Shown: positions 32,839-41,879 of the stretch, one piece after another | Layout of the letters: each line of letters begins with the position of its first letter | How positions within the stretch are numbered: position 1 is the first letter of the stretch | Assembly (NCBI RefSeq): GCF_035918155.1 | Contig: NZ_CP109327.1 | Coordinates: 6,572,001-6,636,000 of the forward strand | From: Streptomyces sp. NBC_01591 | GTDB lineage: Bacteria; Actinomycetota; Actinomycetes; Streptomycetales; Streptomycetaceae | DNA: 64,000 nt | Reading direction: 5' to 3' | Translations under genes and position numbers: made by a program | The notes under the pieces: generated by a model | Databases searched by the model: none | The model's input: the letters and a program-made list of their open reading frames with translations, nothing else | Told to the model about the DNA's origin: nothing

Positions 32839-33549
32839 ATGCCGTACGAACCACCCACGCACACCGTCGAGCGCTCACTGCGCGCAACCACTGGTGCCAA
32901 GACCGTCGCCGGTGTCGATGAGGTCGGACGCGGAGCGTGGGCGGGACCGGTCACAGTGTGCGCGGCCGTCACCGGCCTCCGCAGACCTCCCGCCGGACTC
33001 ACCGACTCCAAACTGATCAGCCCCAGACGTCGCGCGGAGCTGGCACCGTTGCTGGAGCGCTGGGTCACCGCGTTCGGTCTCGGCGACGCCTCTCCGCAGG
33101 AGATCGACGAGCTCGGGATGACGGCTGCGCTGCGCCTCGCCGCCGTACGCGCCCTCGAAGTCCTGCCGGTGCGCCCGGACGCGGTGATTCTCGATGGCAA
33201 GCACGACTACCTGGGACAGCCCTGGCAGGTCCGCACCGTGATCAAGGGCGACCAGTCCTGTATCGCGGTCGCGGCTGCATCGGTGATCGCGAAGGTCCAG
33301 CGGGACACGATGATGGCCGAACTGGGCGCGGATTCCGGCGAGTACGCCGATTTCGCCTTCGGGGCCAATGCCGGTTACCCGTCGCCCGTGCACAGGGCCG
33401 CGCTGGAGGAGTGGGGACCGACACCCCACCACCGTCTTTCGTGGTCCTATCTCGACGCGCTGCCCAGGTGGCAGCACCTGAAGAAGGTCCGCATCTCCGC
33501 CGAGGCGGCTGCACTGGAAAGCGGGGGCCAGCTCGGCTTCGACTTCTGA
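32839..33549 (+). CDS. rnhB: Ribonuclease HII
   Basis: A 236-residue RNase HII that cleaves RNA in RNA-DNA hybrids and starts removal of single ribonucleotides from DNA. The catalytic core is visible: [14 protein letters not shown] (Asp-Glu pair), [21 protein letters not shown] (third acidic residue) and [21 protein letters not shown] (Lys and the fourth Asp, split over its length). The C-terminal HHRLSWSY motif is also typical. ATG 32839 gives the usual family length. The next gene follows after 60 bases on the same strand. Confidence 0.95.
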   Translation: MPYEPPTHTVERSLRATTGAKTVAGVDEVGRGAWAGPVTVCAAVTGLRRPPAGLTDSKLISPRRRAELAPLLERWVTAFGLGDASPQEIDELGMTAALRLAAVRALEVLPVRPDAVILDGKHDYLGQPWQVRTVIKGDQSCIAVAAASVIAKVQRDTMMAELGADSGEYADFAFGANAGYPSPVHRAALEEWGPTPHHRLSWSYLDALPRWQHLKKVRISAEAAALESGGQLGFDF

Positions 33550-33609
33550 TCGCGCACATGTACCCACCCGCCGACGCCCCATGTGCCGGCGTTTGATAGA
33601 CAACCACCC

Positions 33610-34224
33610 ATGCCTCTCATCCCCGAGGAGCCTCAGATTCACGAGAGCGCCCAGGGTCCCCGCGTCACTCCGGCCGCAGGCCGCACCGCGTCGACCCCCC
33701 GTCCTGTACCCGGTCCGCGTTCAGCGGCCACGCCGCGTCCCGGTCGTCCCGGGCCCGGCCCCGCGAGGCCCGCGCCCCCGGCGCCGCGCCCGCACCCCAC
33801 CTCCGACCGTCCCAGGACGGACCGGCCGGAGAATCGTTCCGCACCGCAGATCCAGTTGATCCCCGCCTCGGCGGCCGGCGCACTCGACTCCGCCGACGAA
33901 GCAGTGGATCTGCTGCTCGACTCCGGCCGCGCACCGGGCGACATCCTGGTGCTCACCACCGGTGAGCAGCACCCGTGGGCCGCGCACGAACTCTCCTTCG
34001 GCGAGGCCGCCTACTGGGCGCAGCACGAGGCCGGCGACGATGTCTTCTTCGCCGGTGCCGCAGCCGCGGACCGGGTGAGGACCCGTCCCGTGGTGATCGT
34101 CGCCGTCAACGGCGGTGATGTCGTCGCCGAAGCGCTGACCGGGGCGCGCGAACGCGCCGGAGCACTGCTGATCGTGTGCGGGGACCCGCAGCGGATCAAC
34201 GCATTGCTCGGTGCCGGAGTCTGA
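33610..34224 (+). CDS. Hypothetical protein with Pro-rich N-terminus
   Basis: A 204-residue protein that I do not recognise with certainty. Residues 1-80 are Pro/Arg-rich and probably disordered. Residues 80-204 look like one compact alpha/beta domain (DILVLTTGEQHPWAAHEL, VVIVAVNGGDVVAEAL, and a closing RAGALLIVCGDPQRI). The closing stretch resembles the C-terminal RecA-like part of UvrD-type helicases (RA...LIVxGD), but there is no ATPase site. It may be a degenerate helicase-derived domain. It follows rnhB and is convergent with another unknown gene. Confidence 0.65.
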   Translation: MPLIPEEPQIHESAQGPRVTPAAGRTASTPRPVPGPRSAATPRPGRPGPGPARPAPPAPRPHPTSDRPRTDRPENRSAPQIQLIPASAAGALDSADEAVDLLLDSGRAPGDILVLTTGEQHPWAAHELSFGEAAYWAQHEAGDDVFFAGAAAADRVRTRPVVIVAVNGGDVVAEALTGARERAGALLIVCGDPQRINALLGAGV

Positions 34225-34247
34225 TCCGCAGGGCATACATGACCGTG

Positions 34248-34279
34248 CGGCCCGGCTGCCCGACAGGGCGGCCGGGCCG
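34248..34279. terminator. Bidirectional terminator
   Basis: Fourteen-base arms (34248-34261 and 34266-34279) pair with one mismatch across a 4-base loop, between convergent genes of unknown function. Confidence 0.7.
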
Positions 34280-34290
34280 GCGGCCACGGG

Positions 34291-34929
34291 TCAGCGGGCC
34301 GCGGTGCGCCGCAGCGCCTGTGCCGCACCGCCGCCGGTGCGCAGCGGAGCCGGATCCTGCCCGAGCGAGGTGTCGGCGAGAGCGGACGGCTGCGACGTGG
34401 AGTTGGGACGGCGCCCGCCACGTCCCTCGCCGAGCACCTGCCAGCCGCCGTGGGTCAGCGTGATGTACGCGCCGCACCGCAGGCCGTGCAGGGTGCAGGC
34501 ATCCCGCAGGCCCCACATCCACGCCCCGTCCTCCTCCGTCCAACGCTCGTCGCCCTCACGGCAGTAGAGAAGCACTGCGGTACGGACCGGTGTGCGGCGG
34601 CGAAGATCGTGCGGGACGACCCGGCGCAGATGCGCGAGCAACGCGTTGCGGAACTCCCAGCCGTCCGCGGCTATGGAGCGGCGGGCGAAGGAAGCGCTGG
34701 CCGTGAGGCGTTCCTCATGGTCCAGTACGGCGACCACAGCGGTCGCCGGGGTCGGCCTGTGCCGGGCGTGCAGGCCGCTGACAACCTCGCGGGGGCTGCG
34801 CAGCAACGGTATGCCCGCTTCGGCCCACTCGGCCGGTTCGAGCATCCTGGCAAGACGGTTGGCGGAGTCGGCGGATGCCGAGGACGCCGACATCGAAGTG
34901 GCTGCGGACGGAGCGAATCCGAAGGTCAC
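34291..34929 (-). CDS. Hypothetical protein
   Basis: About 212 residues from GTG 34929, preceded by AAGGGAGG at short spacing. No known domain was recognised. The middle holds ordered-looking words: EWAEAGIPLLRSPREVV, AVVAVLDHEERLTASASFARRS, RTAVLLYCREGDERWTEEDGAWMWGL and GAYITLTHGGW. The last 60 residues are low-complexity. The alternation of hydrophobic strands suggests a small alpha/beta domain. The coding frame is supported by third-position GC and the ribosome binding site. It diverges from the RecQ gene. Confidence 0.6.
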   Translation of the reverse strand: MTFGFAPSAATSMSASSASADSANRLARMLEPAEWAEAGIPLLRSPREVVSGLHARHRPTPATAVVAVLDHEERLTASASFARRSIAADGWEFRNALLAHLRRVVPHDLRRRTPVRTAVLLYCREGDERWTEEDGAWMWGLRDACTLHGLRCGAYITLTHGGWQVLGEGRGGRRPNSTSQPSALADTSLGQDPAPLRTGGGAAQALRRTAAR

Positions 34930-35240
34930 GATCCTCCCTTCGCATACGCGCCCATGGTGCGGGCAGGGTCGAGTGAGGGCGCACCGTGGCACAGCCCTTC
35001 CAGGCCGCGAAAGGGACTGTGCGGGGAGCGAGTCCAATTCTTCCTGGCGTATCGGCAGGCGGCAACGAGCAATTGGCACAGGTGACGGTAATCAGCCGGA
35101 ATGACTCTGATATCCCTGCCCATGCCGTGCCCGGATGACTCCTCCCGTCCCGCCTGAACGGCGAGGACCAGCGGAAACACCTCCGGGTGTCACATGGGGT
35201 GGATTCGCCGATTGTCAGTGCCATCGGGTTGCATGGAGGC

Positions 35241-37400
35241 ATGGACAACCTGGAGCTCCGCGCCGAAGCCGATGCCATCCTTGCCGAGCTCGTCGGTGAC
35301 CCGGGGGGTTCGGCGCGGCTGCGGGAGGACCAGTGGCAGGCGGTGGCGGCTCTGGTGGAGGAGCGCCGACGTGCCCTGGTGGTGCAGCGCACGGGCTGGG
35401 GGAAGTCCGCGGTGTACTTCGTCGCCACCGCTCTGCTGCGCCGTCGTGGCTCCGGGCCCACGGTGATCGTCTCGCCGCTGCTGGCGCTGATGCGTAACCA
35501 GGTCGAGTCTGCGGCGCGGGCCGGTATCCGGGCGCGCACCATCAACTCTGCCAATCCGGAGGAGTGGGACACCATCTACGAGGAGGTCGAGCGCGGCGAC
35601 ACCGATGTCCTCCTGGTAAGTCCGGAACGTCTCAATTCCGTGGATTTTCGCGATCAGGTGCTGCCCAAGCTCGCGGCCACCACCGGTCTGCTGGTGGTGG
35701 ACGAGGCGCACTGTATTTCCGACTGGGGGCATGACTTCCGGCCTGACTACCGCCGGTTGCGGGCGATGCTCGCCGAGCTCGCTCCCGGCGTGCCGGTACT
35801 GGCCACCACCGCGACCGCGAACGCGCGGGTCACCGCGGATGTGGCCGATCAGCTGGGCACCGGCGCGGGCGAGGCCCTGGTGCTGCGCGGCCCGCTGGAG
35901 CGGGAAAGCCTGCGGCTGGGTGTGGTCCGGCTGCCGGACGCCGCGCACCGTCTGGCCTGGCTCGCCGAGCACCTGGACGAGCTGCCGGGTTCCGGGATCA
36001 TCTACGCCCTCACCGTCGCCGCAGCCGAGGAGGCCACCGCCTTTCTGCGTCAGCGCGGCTTCCGCGTCGCCTCGTACACCGGAAGAACGGAGAACGCCGA
36101 CCGGCTGCAGGCCGAGGTCGACCTGCAGGAGAACCGGGTCAAGGCACTGGTCGCGACTTCGGCCCTGGGCATGGGCTTCGACAAGCCGGACCTGGGCTTC
36201 GTGGTCCATCTCGGCTCGCCGTCCTCGCCGATCGCCTACTACCAGCAGGTGGGGCGTGCGGGGCGCGGGGTGGCCCACGCCGATGTGCTGCTGCTGCCGG
36301 GCAAGGAGGACGAGGCCATCTGGCGCTACTTCGCCGACACCGCCTTTCCGCCCGAGGCGCAGGTCCGACAGACCCTCTCGGCCCTCGCAGATGCGGGACG
36401 GCCGTTGTCCGTGCCCGCCCTGGAGGCTGCGGTGGATCTTCGGCGCACCCGTTTGGAGTCGATGCTGAAGGTGCTGGATGTCGACGGCGCGGTCAAGCGG
36501 GTGAAGGGCGGCTGGACGGCCACGGGGGCCGAATGGGTGTACGAGGCCGAGCGCTACGCCTGGGTGGCGCGGCAGCGGGCGGCCGAACAGCAGGCCATGC
36601 GCGATTACGCGAGCACGTCCCAGTGCCGGATGGAGTTCCTGCGCCAACAGCTGGACGACGAGGGGGCGACCCCGTGCGGCCGTTGCGACAACTGCGCGGG
36701 GTCCTGGGCCGATTCAGCCGTTTCGGCGGATGCTCTGACGGGTGCGACGAAGGAACTGGATCGCCCGGGGGTGGAGGTCGAGCCGCGCCGGATGTGGCCG
36801 ACGGGGATGCCCGCACTGGGCATCGACCTCAAGGGCCGTATCCCGGCCAAGGAGCAGTGCTCCACCGGGCGTGCCCTGGGGCGGCTCTCGGACATCGGCT
36901 GGGGCAACCGACTGCGCCCGCTGCTGGCCGAGAACGCACCCGATGGGCCCGTCCCGGACGATGTCCTGCAGGCCGCGGTGGCGGTCCTCGCCGACTGGGC
37001 GCGCTCTTCGGGCGGCTGGGCGCCGAATGTCTCCGACGCCACTGCCCGGCCGGTAGGAGTCGTCGCCGTACCGTCCCTGACCCGCCCGCAACTGGTCGGC
37101 TCCCTCGCCCAGGGAATCGCGACCATCGGCCGCCTCCCCTTCCTCGGCACCCTGACGTACACCGGTCCGAGCCGTGCGCACACGGCACGCCGCAGCAACT
37201 CCGCCCAACGCCTCAGGGCGCTCTCCGGCACCTTCGCCGTCCCCGAGGAACTGACCGAAGCCCTGGCCCGCACTCCCGGCCCCGTCCTGCTCGTGGACGA
37301 CTGCACCGATTCCGGCTGGACCCTCGCCGTCGCCGCCCGTCTGCTCAGGCAGGCAGGCAGCGACCAGGTTCTTCCACTGGTCCTCGCTGCGGCAGGCTGA
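35241..37400 (+). CDS. RecQ-type DNA helicase fused to a phosphoribosyltransferase-like domain
   Basis: A 719-residue protein. The helicase core has Walker A TGWGKSA (K55), the DEAH box at 154-157 followed by CISDWGHDFRP, TTATAN, ATSALGMGFDKPD and QVGRAGRG. A RecQ zinc cluster follows (C462, C479, C482, C485). After a variable stretch the C-terminus carries a PRTase-like motif VLLVDDCTDSGWT (D686, D687), like ComF-type amidophosphoribosyltransferase folds. The family unwinds 3'-5' at recombination and fork intermediates. The start is uncertain: ATG 35241 begins the conserved part but GGAGG is only one base away; GTG 35187 would add 18 residues. Confidence 0.88.
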   Translation: MDNLELRAEADAILAELVGDPGGSARLREDQWQAVAALVEERRRALVVQRTGWGKSAVYFVATALLRRRGSGPTVIVSPLLALMRNQVESAARAGIRARTINSANPEEWDTIYEEVERGDTDVLLVSPERLNSVDFRDQVLPKLAATTGLLVVDEAHCISDWGHDFRPDYRRLRAMLAELAPGVPVLATTATANARVTADVADQLGTGAGEALVLRGPLERESLRLGVVRLPDAAHRLAWLAEHLDELPGSGIIYALTVAAAEEATAFLRQRGFRVASYTGRTENADRLQAEVDLQENRVKALVATSALGMGFDKPDLGFVVHLGSPSSPIAYYQQVGRAGRGVAHADVLLLPGKEDEAIWRYFADTAFPPEAQVRQTLSALADAGRPLSVPALEAAVDLRRTRLESMLKVLDVDGAVKRVKGGWTATGAEWVYEAERYAWVARQRAAEQQAMRDYASTSQCRMEFLRQQLDDEGATPCGRCDNCAGSWADSAVSADALTGATKELDRPGVEVEPRRMWPTGMPALGIDLKGRIPAKEQCSTGRALGRLSDIGWGNRLRPLLAENAPDGPVPDDVLQAAVAVLADWARSSGGWAPNVSDATARPVGVVAVPSLTRPQLVGSLAQGIATIGRLPFLGTLTYTGPSRAHTARRSNSAQRLRALSGTFAVPEELTEALARTPGPVLLVDDCTDSGWTLAVAARLLRQAGSDQVLPLVLAAAG

Positions 37401-37984
37401 GCACGTTCATGCTCGTGCCGCGGTGGCCTGCTTGCCGTGATTCACCGACCGGGCCGCCCCGGAGCCGGCTGCGTTCAGCGCCCTTGTGCGGCGCCTGGAC
37501 GTAGCCCGGCAGAGCCCGGTGAGCACCCGCACAGCCTCTCAAGTTCCCTGCTTCAGCAGGATTTCATCGGCATTGCAGCACGGCGCGTCAGAGTCTGCCG
37601 AGCGCGTCGGGTGCCGACGAACCGCACGGAGAGAGCTGTCATAGAAGTGAGACCGAACAGGCGGAGGGCACCGGCGGGGCAGGGACGGCGACGGCTGTTC
37701 GCGTGGGCGAGGCGCCGGAAGGCTGCTTCGGCGCGGGGCGGCATGCGGCCGGTTCCCCCGTGGTCGGCGCCCGTGCCATCAGGGTGCGGGGTCTCGATTC
37801 CCTGGTAAGTACGGACTGGATCCGGGCCGCATCAGCAGTTCCGGAGAAGGCTCCGATCCCTTCGAGGAGCCGGACGCCATTCAGGCACGGCCCCAGACTT
37901 GCGCAGCCTGCCGCAGGGAAGCGTGATCACCACCATGCGGCCTGCAGAATCAGCCACCACGTCACCGAGAGAGGACATATTGCT
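37401..37984. other. Long non-coding gap after recQ-like gene
   Basis: No convincing gene is seen in these 584 bases: open frames in it lack ribosome binding sites and have no recognisable domain. It borders a stretch of decaying genes, so it may be residue of lost genes. GAGAGGA at 37970-37976 belongs to the next gene. Confidence 0.5.
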
Positions 37985-38540
37985 ATGTCGCAGGTCAATC
38001 GCGCGCCCGGCGCACAGCCCACCCGCCGCAGTGGGCGATGGGAACGCTACCGGGACGCCCACCCGTTCTCCGCCCAGGACCAGGCAGGCCTGTGGGGGTT
38101 GATCGTGGGCGTTGTGGCACTTGCCGTACTGCTCGGCTGGGCACTCGACATGAAGGGCGGTGCAGTCATCGTCGCGGCGATCCCCTTCATCATCTCCTGG
38201 TACGAGAAGCGACGCACAGCGTTCCAGTTCGACGCAGCCGGCGCCCGGTTCGGTAATGTGCTGCTGCCGTGGACCGACTTCACGCAGTTCGTCGTGGCCA
38301 CACCGCCGGACGACCAGCAGGCACTGATCGGCGCGCGGCTGCGTCCCGGTGCGACCTTGTCGGCCGGCGCAATGGTCCCGTCGCAGAAATCCGGCCATGC
38401 CCGCACCGATCCACGTCGCCGTTCCGCGGTCCAAGTTCGATCTGGCGAAGATGGTCGGCAAGGCGCGCAAGTACGCCCCGCCGCACATCCAGATCGTGGT
38501 CGCCGAACCGTCCGGCGAACGCATCGCAGTCCAGCATTGA
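37985..38540 (+). pseudogene. Frameshifted membrane protein, two transmembrane segments
   Basis: ATG 37985 has GAGAGGA eight bases upstream. The protein starts MSQVNRAPGAQPT, then has two hydrophobic segments (LWGLIVGVVALAVLLGWAL and AVIVAAIPFIISW) and a beta-rich part (FQFDAAGARFGNVLLPWTDF) resembling a membrane-anchored PH-like domain. After VPSQK the frame loses sense. Removing one A from the AAA run at 38387-38389 joins it to NPAMPAPIHVAVPRSKFDL in the next frame, which ends at 38540 with SGERIAVQH. The restored protein would have about 184 residues. The single-base nature suggests recent decay or a sequencing error. Confidence 0.7.
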
Positions 38541-38585
38541 TCTTGAGCGTGGACATGGCGTGTGCGACGTGAGGAGAGGAAGACC

Positions 38586-38711
38586 GTGACGCTCCCGAGT
38601 GGGACTGTGGTGCGGACCGTACCGGTGAGCGTGGCGTTGATGACCGGCCGCAGCATGGACTCGCCCCAGCCACCGGTCGAGTTCGGACCGGCGAGAAGAG
38701 GGGGAAACTGA
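38586..38711 (+). CDS. Possible 41-residue small protein
   Basis: A GTG at 38586 follows an excellent ribosome binding site (GGAGAGGAAG) and opens a 41-codon frame, VTLPSGTVVRTVPVSV..., that ends in TGA overlapping the ATG of the next gene (TGATG). The layout suggests translational coupling to the propeller gene. It has no recognised domain and could also be the stump of a larger gene cut down in this decaying stretch. Confidence 0.4.
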   Translation: MTLPSGTVVRTVPVSVALMTGRSMDSPQPPVEFGPARRGGN

Positions 38712-39934
38712 TGCCGCGCCCGCCACAACCCTGGTGCACGCCACACCCACCCGCAGCAGCCGGTTCCGGGCAATCCGTACGCCGCGGAGGGCGGCACTCC
38801 GTCGGAGCCGCCGACCCGCCCCAGGCGCTTCGGCAAGGGGCCGTTGATCGCCACTGTTGTCGTTCTACTGCTCCTGGTGGCAGGTGGAGGGGTGTACGCC
38901 GTCACCGGCGACCGGCCGGGCGCGACCGCCTCGCCCGTGGCGGCGAAGGCACCCCGCCCCTCCGGGGCGTCGGCCACTGCTACAAGAAAGTCACAGCCAA
39001 CCGCCTCTCGGACGGTGCCGAGGTGGGGAGCGTGCCGTTGCCCGCCCCTGTCTGCGAGACACCGGTCAACCCGACCCCGGACGGCAAGGGTCGTCCTCGT
39101 GTACAAGAACAGCCGGGCCCGGAGCGGGAACCGGTGCAATCAGCTTCAGATGATCGACCTCCGGACCGGGAAGGCCGGCTGGCACAAGTAGCTCACCGAG
39201 ACCGGCTCCATGGACGACACGATCACCGTGAACAGCGCGATCAGTGGCGACACCCTCGCGATCGTCCAGAGCATGAGGGCTGCGGCCAGTGCCGGGAGAT
39301 CGACCCGCGCACCGGCAAGGTTCTCTGGCGCTTCCGGACCCAGCCGGGCTGGAAGGCCGGCAAGGTGCTCTCCGTCGACCCGGTCGTCTTCACCACCCTC
39401 CACTTCGAGGAGCGCACCGACAACTGGCGGGTCGTCGCCCTGGGGCCCGGCGGAAGGCTCCGCACCACCATCGACGCCAGGCCGAAGGGCTTCAAGCACT
39501 GTGCCGACGCCGGGGAATCGGGCGAGAACATCCAGAACTGCCCAGGCACCGTCGTCGGCAAGGGCATCGTCTGTCTAGGGGGCAACGACACGGTCGGTGC
39601 CTACGACCTCGGCACCGGGAAACTCGTCTGGGGCGTGAAGTCAGGGGACAGCACCTTCCATCCCCTGCGCGCGGAGGGCGGCTCGTCCGCGCTTGTCCAT
39701 GAGGCGGCCTCGTGGAAAAGGCCGGGCGCGATCATCCGGTTCGGCCCAGGTGGCGTGGACACGAAGAAGAAGGTGTTGAAACACCCCGCATCGGCTCGGG
39801 CCACGGAGTCCGGAATGCACGCCGGACACCTGGCCTACGCGAACGAACGGATCGTCATCACGCCGTCGGGCGTGAGCGGCGACGACGCGGCGCACGAAGC
39901 CCGCATGCTGTCCTTCGCCCCCGAGCCCCGGTGA
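38711..39934 (+). pseudogene. Degraded PQQ-like beta-propeller membrane protein
   Basis: The pieces add up to a membrane-anchored PQQ-binding-like beta-propeller, a type common in streptomycetes. The N-terminus (MPRPPQP) is in one frame, while NPYAAEGGTPSEPP, the anchor LIATVVVLLLLVAGGGVYAV and a linker are in another. A propeller part with LPAPVCETPVNPTPDGKG follows in the first frame. QLQMIDLRTGKAGWHK is in another and is stopped by an in-frame TAG at 39189-39191. The C-terminal half from EIDPRTGKVLWRF to the stop at 39934 is intact. At least four frame changes and one nonsense codon show that it is a true pseudogene rather than one sequencing error. Confidence 0.8.
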
Positions 39935-40043
39935 GAGGACCCGACGCCCGCGTCCTGAATAGGCCGAGGCCATGAATTCTGCGTGGTCCGTGTTGGTCAT
40001 GCCCCCATGCAACCCGATGGCTAGGACAGATCGCGAACGCCCC

Positions 40044-40080
40044 CGCGACCCTGTGGAAAAAGTTATCCACAGGGGTCGCG
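40044..40080. repeat. Inverted repeat carrying a DnaA-box-like core
   Basis: Arms CGCGACCCTGTGGA (40044-40057) and TCCACAGGGGTCGCG (40066-40080) are complementary apart from one bulged G, around an 8-base A-rich centre. The right half contains TTATCCACA (40063-40071), the classical 9-base DnaA box, and the left half has a related TGTGGAAAA. It lies 30 bases before the DUF4192 gene. Confidence 0.7.
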
Positions 40081-40110
40081 GAATCCGGCCGCCCGCGGGA
40101 CGGTCATGCC

Positions 40111-41409
40111 ATGAACCAGCACAACGAATCCACCGGTCCGGCCGACGAGCAGCAGATCACCCTGCGAGGACCTGCCGAACTCGCCGATGCTCTCCCCTAC
40201 CTCATGGGGTTTCACCCGAACGACAGCGTGATCATGGTCGCCCTGCACGGCGGCAGGGGGCGCTTCGGCGGCCGGCTCAGGCTCGGCATCCCGCAGTCGC
40301 CCCAAGAATGGGAGCCCGTCGCCGAGCAGCTTGCCGAGTGCTTGATCAAGGGGAGCGAGCGGCGTGGTGAACGCCCTGACGCGATCGTCGTCTTCCTCTG
40401 CCAGGATCCTGCCGAGGGTGAGTCCGGCAGTCAGATCATGGAGCGGCTGCGGCCACTTGCCCAGCGCCTGCGTACGGCCTGCGGCGCGCTGGACGTTCCG
40501 GTGCTCGAAGCGCTCTGCATCTCTGACGGCCGGTACTGGTCATACTGCTGCCCGGACGAGCGCTGCTGCCCGATGGAGGGGAACCAGCTGGCCATGCCTG
40601 GCACTTCGGTGATGGCGGCCGCTGCCGCGTACGCGGGCATTCAAGTGCGCGGAACGTTGCGGGAGATGGAGGCGAGGCTCGCACCCCTGACGCACTCGGC
40701 GGCGGCAGGTCAGCAACGCGCTCTCGACTCGGCGGGCACCGAACTGATGCCCAGGCTCCTCGACGAGGTGGGACGCAAGGATGTGGCCCGAGAAACCTTG
40801 GACCTTGCCCGGCAGCTCATGAAACGCCTCCGGGAGGCGCCGGTGACGGCGCCCTCCGCCTCGGACATCAGCGACGACCGGCTGATCAGTCATCACGAGG
40901 CAGCCGCAGTGATTCTCGGTCTGCAAGACCGGGAGACCCGCGACAGGGCCGCGGAATGGATGGAGGGTCCAGAAGCCGATTCGGCGTTGCGGCTCTGGCG
41001 CGCACTGTCCCGTCGTTGCGTGGCACCGTACGAGGAGCATGCCGCGGCGCCACTGACCCTGGCCGGATGGGTCTCGTGGTCGACGGGCGACGAACCGGGC
41101 GCGCGGGTTGCTCTGGGCCTCGCCCTGCGGATGGATCCCGCGTACACCTTTGCCCAACTTCTTCATGAGGCGTGCAACCAGGGCCTCGACCCGGAGACCT
41201 TGCGCCGATGCCTGCGCGGGGAGCGCAGTGCGCGAACGGGGCGGCGCGGGCACCGGACGGACCGGAGTGCCCGGCCCCGCCCGGCGCGGCCGACCGCTAC
41301 GCGCCGGAAGAAGACCCCGTCCGGCTCCGCCCGTCCCGAATCAGGGGCCGCCCGGCGTCGGTCCGGACAAGCCACCCCCGGCCGGCGTGTATCCGGTGGC
41401 GACGGATGA
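40111..41409 (+). CDS. DUF4192 family protein
   Basis: A 432-residue protein. The opening ITLRGPAELADALPYLMGFHPNDSVIMVAL is the hallmark of DUF4192 (quoted as its core words PYLMGFHP and DSVIMVAL), a family confined to actinobacteria and of unknown function. The middle has RYWSYCCPDERCCPMEG with clustered cysteines and TSVMAAAAAYAG. The C-terminal part has tetratricopeptide-like helices (GWVSWSTGDEPGARVALGLAL) and ends in a long Arg/Pro-rich basic tail of about 60 residues, which might bind nucleic acid. ATG 40111 follows the DnaA-box hairpin closely. Confidence 0.83.
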   Translation: MNQHNESTGPADEQQITLRGPAELADALPYLMGFHPNDSVIMVALHGGRGRFGGRLRLGIPQSPQEWEPVAEQLAECLIKGSERRGERPDAIVVFLCQDPAEGESGSQIMERLRPLAQRLRTACGALDVPVLEALCISDGRYWSYCCPDERCCPMEGNQLAMPGTSVMAAAAAYAGIQVRGTLREMEARLAPLTHSAAAGQQRALDSAGTELMPRLLDEVGRKDVARETLDLARQLMKRLREAPVTAPSASDISDDRLISHHEAAAVILGLQDRETRDRAAEWMEGPEADSALRLWRALSRRCVAPYEEHAAAPLTLAGWVSWSTGDEPGARVALGLALRMDPAYTFAQLLHEACNQGLDPETLRRCLRGERSARTGRRGHRTDRSARPRPARPTATRRKKTPSGSARPESGAARRRSGQATPGRRVSGGDG

Positions 41410-41848
41410 CCCGCATGTCCCGTCGCTCCGCGACACCTCGCGTCACCGCCGAGCACTGAGATCCCCGACCGGAACCCCACGACGCCGAGTGGTGACAGAT
41501 GTCCTGGTGCTGCGCCAGGACGCGATGCGGTCGTCCAGCGCTCCGGGTACGTCATCGGCTTCGGGGCTGCTGGGGCCGCCCGGCGAGGCCGGTGCCCGTG
41601 CGAGTGTGCACTGCGATTCAGTGCGCGTACCGCCAGGTCCGGAGCGTTGGATGCGCATGCGGGGGAGACGGCTCCGGGGGAGTCGCGGTGGTGCACGGGG
41701 ACGGCGATCTCGAGGGCGCGGGGGCGGCCCGCGGCGGATCCGTGGGCGATCGGCCCTGTCCGACAGCGGTCCGGGGTCGGCGATGCGGCTCTCGGGCGGC
41801 TCCTGCCGGCCCGAAAGAGCTCCTGGAAGACCATCGCGAAGGGAGTGT
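41410..41848. other. Intergenic region before the NrtR-like gene
   Basis: No supported gene: the open frames here have no ribosome binding site or recognisable domain. The promoter of the NUDIX regulator should lie near the right end, beside the palindrome at 41849-41870. Confidence 0.45.
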
Positions 41849-41870
41849 TTATCGTCAGGCAGACGACTAT
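41849..41870. promoter_or_regulatory. Candidate NrtR operator (palindrome at the regulator start)
   Basis: Bases 41851-41867 form ATCGTC-AGGCA-GACGAC, a palindrome with five of six paired bases, extended loosely on each side. It ends 10 bases before the NUDIX-regulator ATG, where bound protein would block transcription. Autoregulation is inferred. Confidence 0.5.
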
Positions 41871-41879
41871 GATCACCGC

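Noticed and set aside
37437..37808. A 123-codon frame in the gap after the RecQ-like gene
   Set aside because: No ribosome binding site, Arg/Pro-rich composition, no recognisable domain.
40044..40080. Replication origin
   Set aside because: A single DnaA-box pair is not an origin, and dnaA/dnaN/gyrBA (first copies) are not near.
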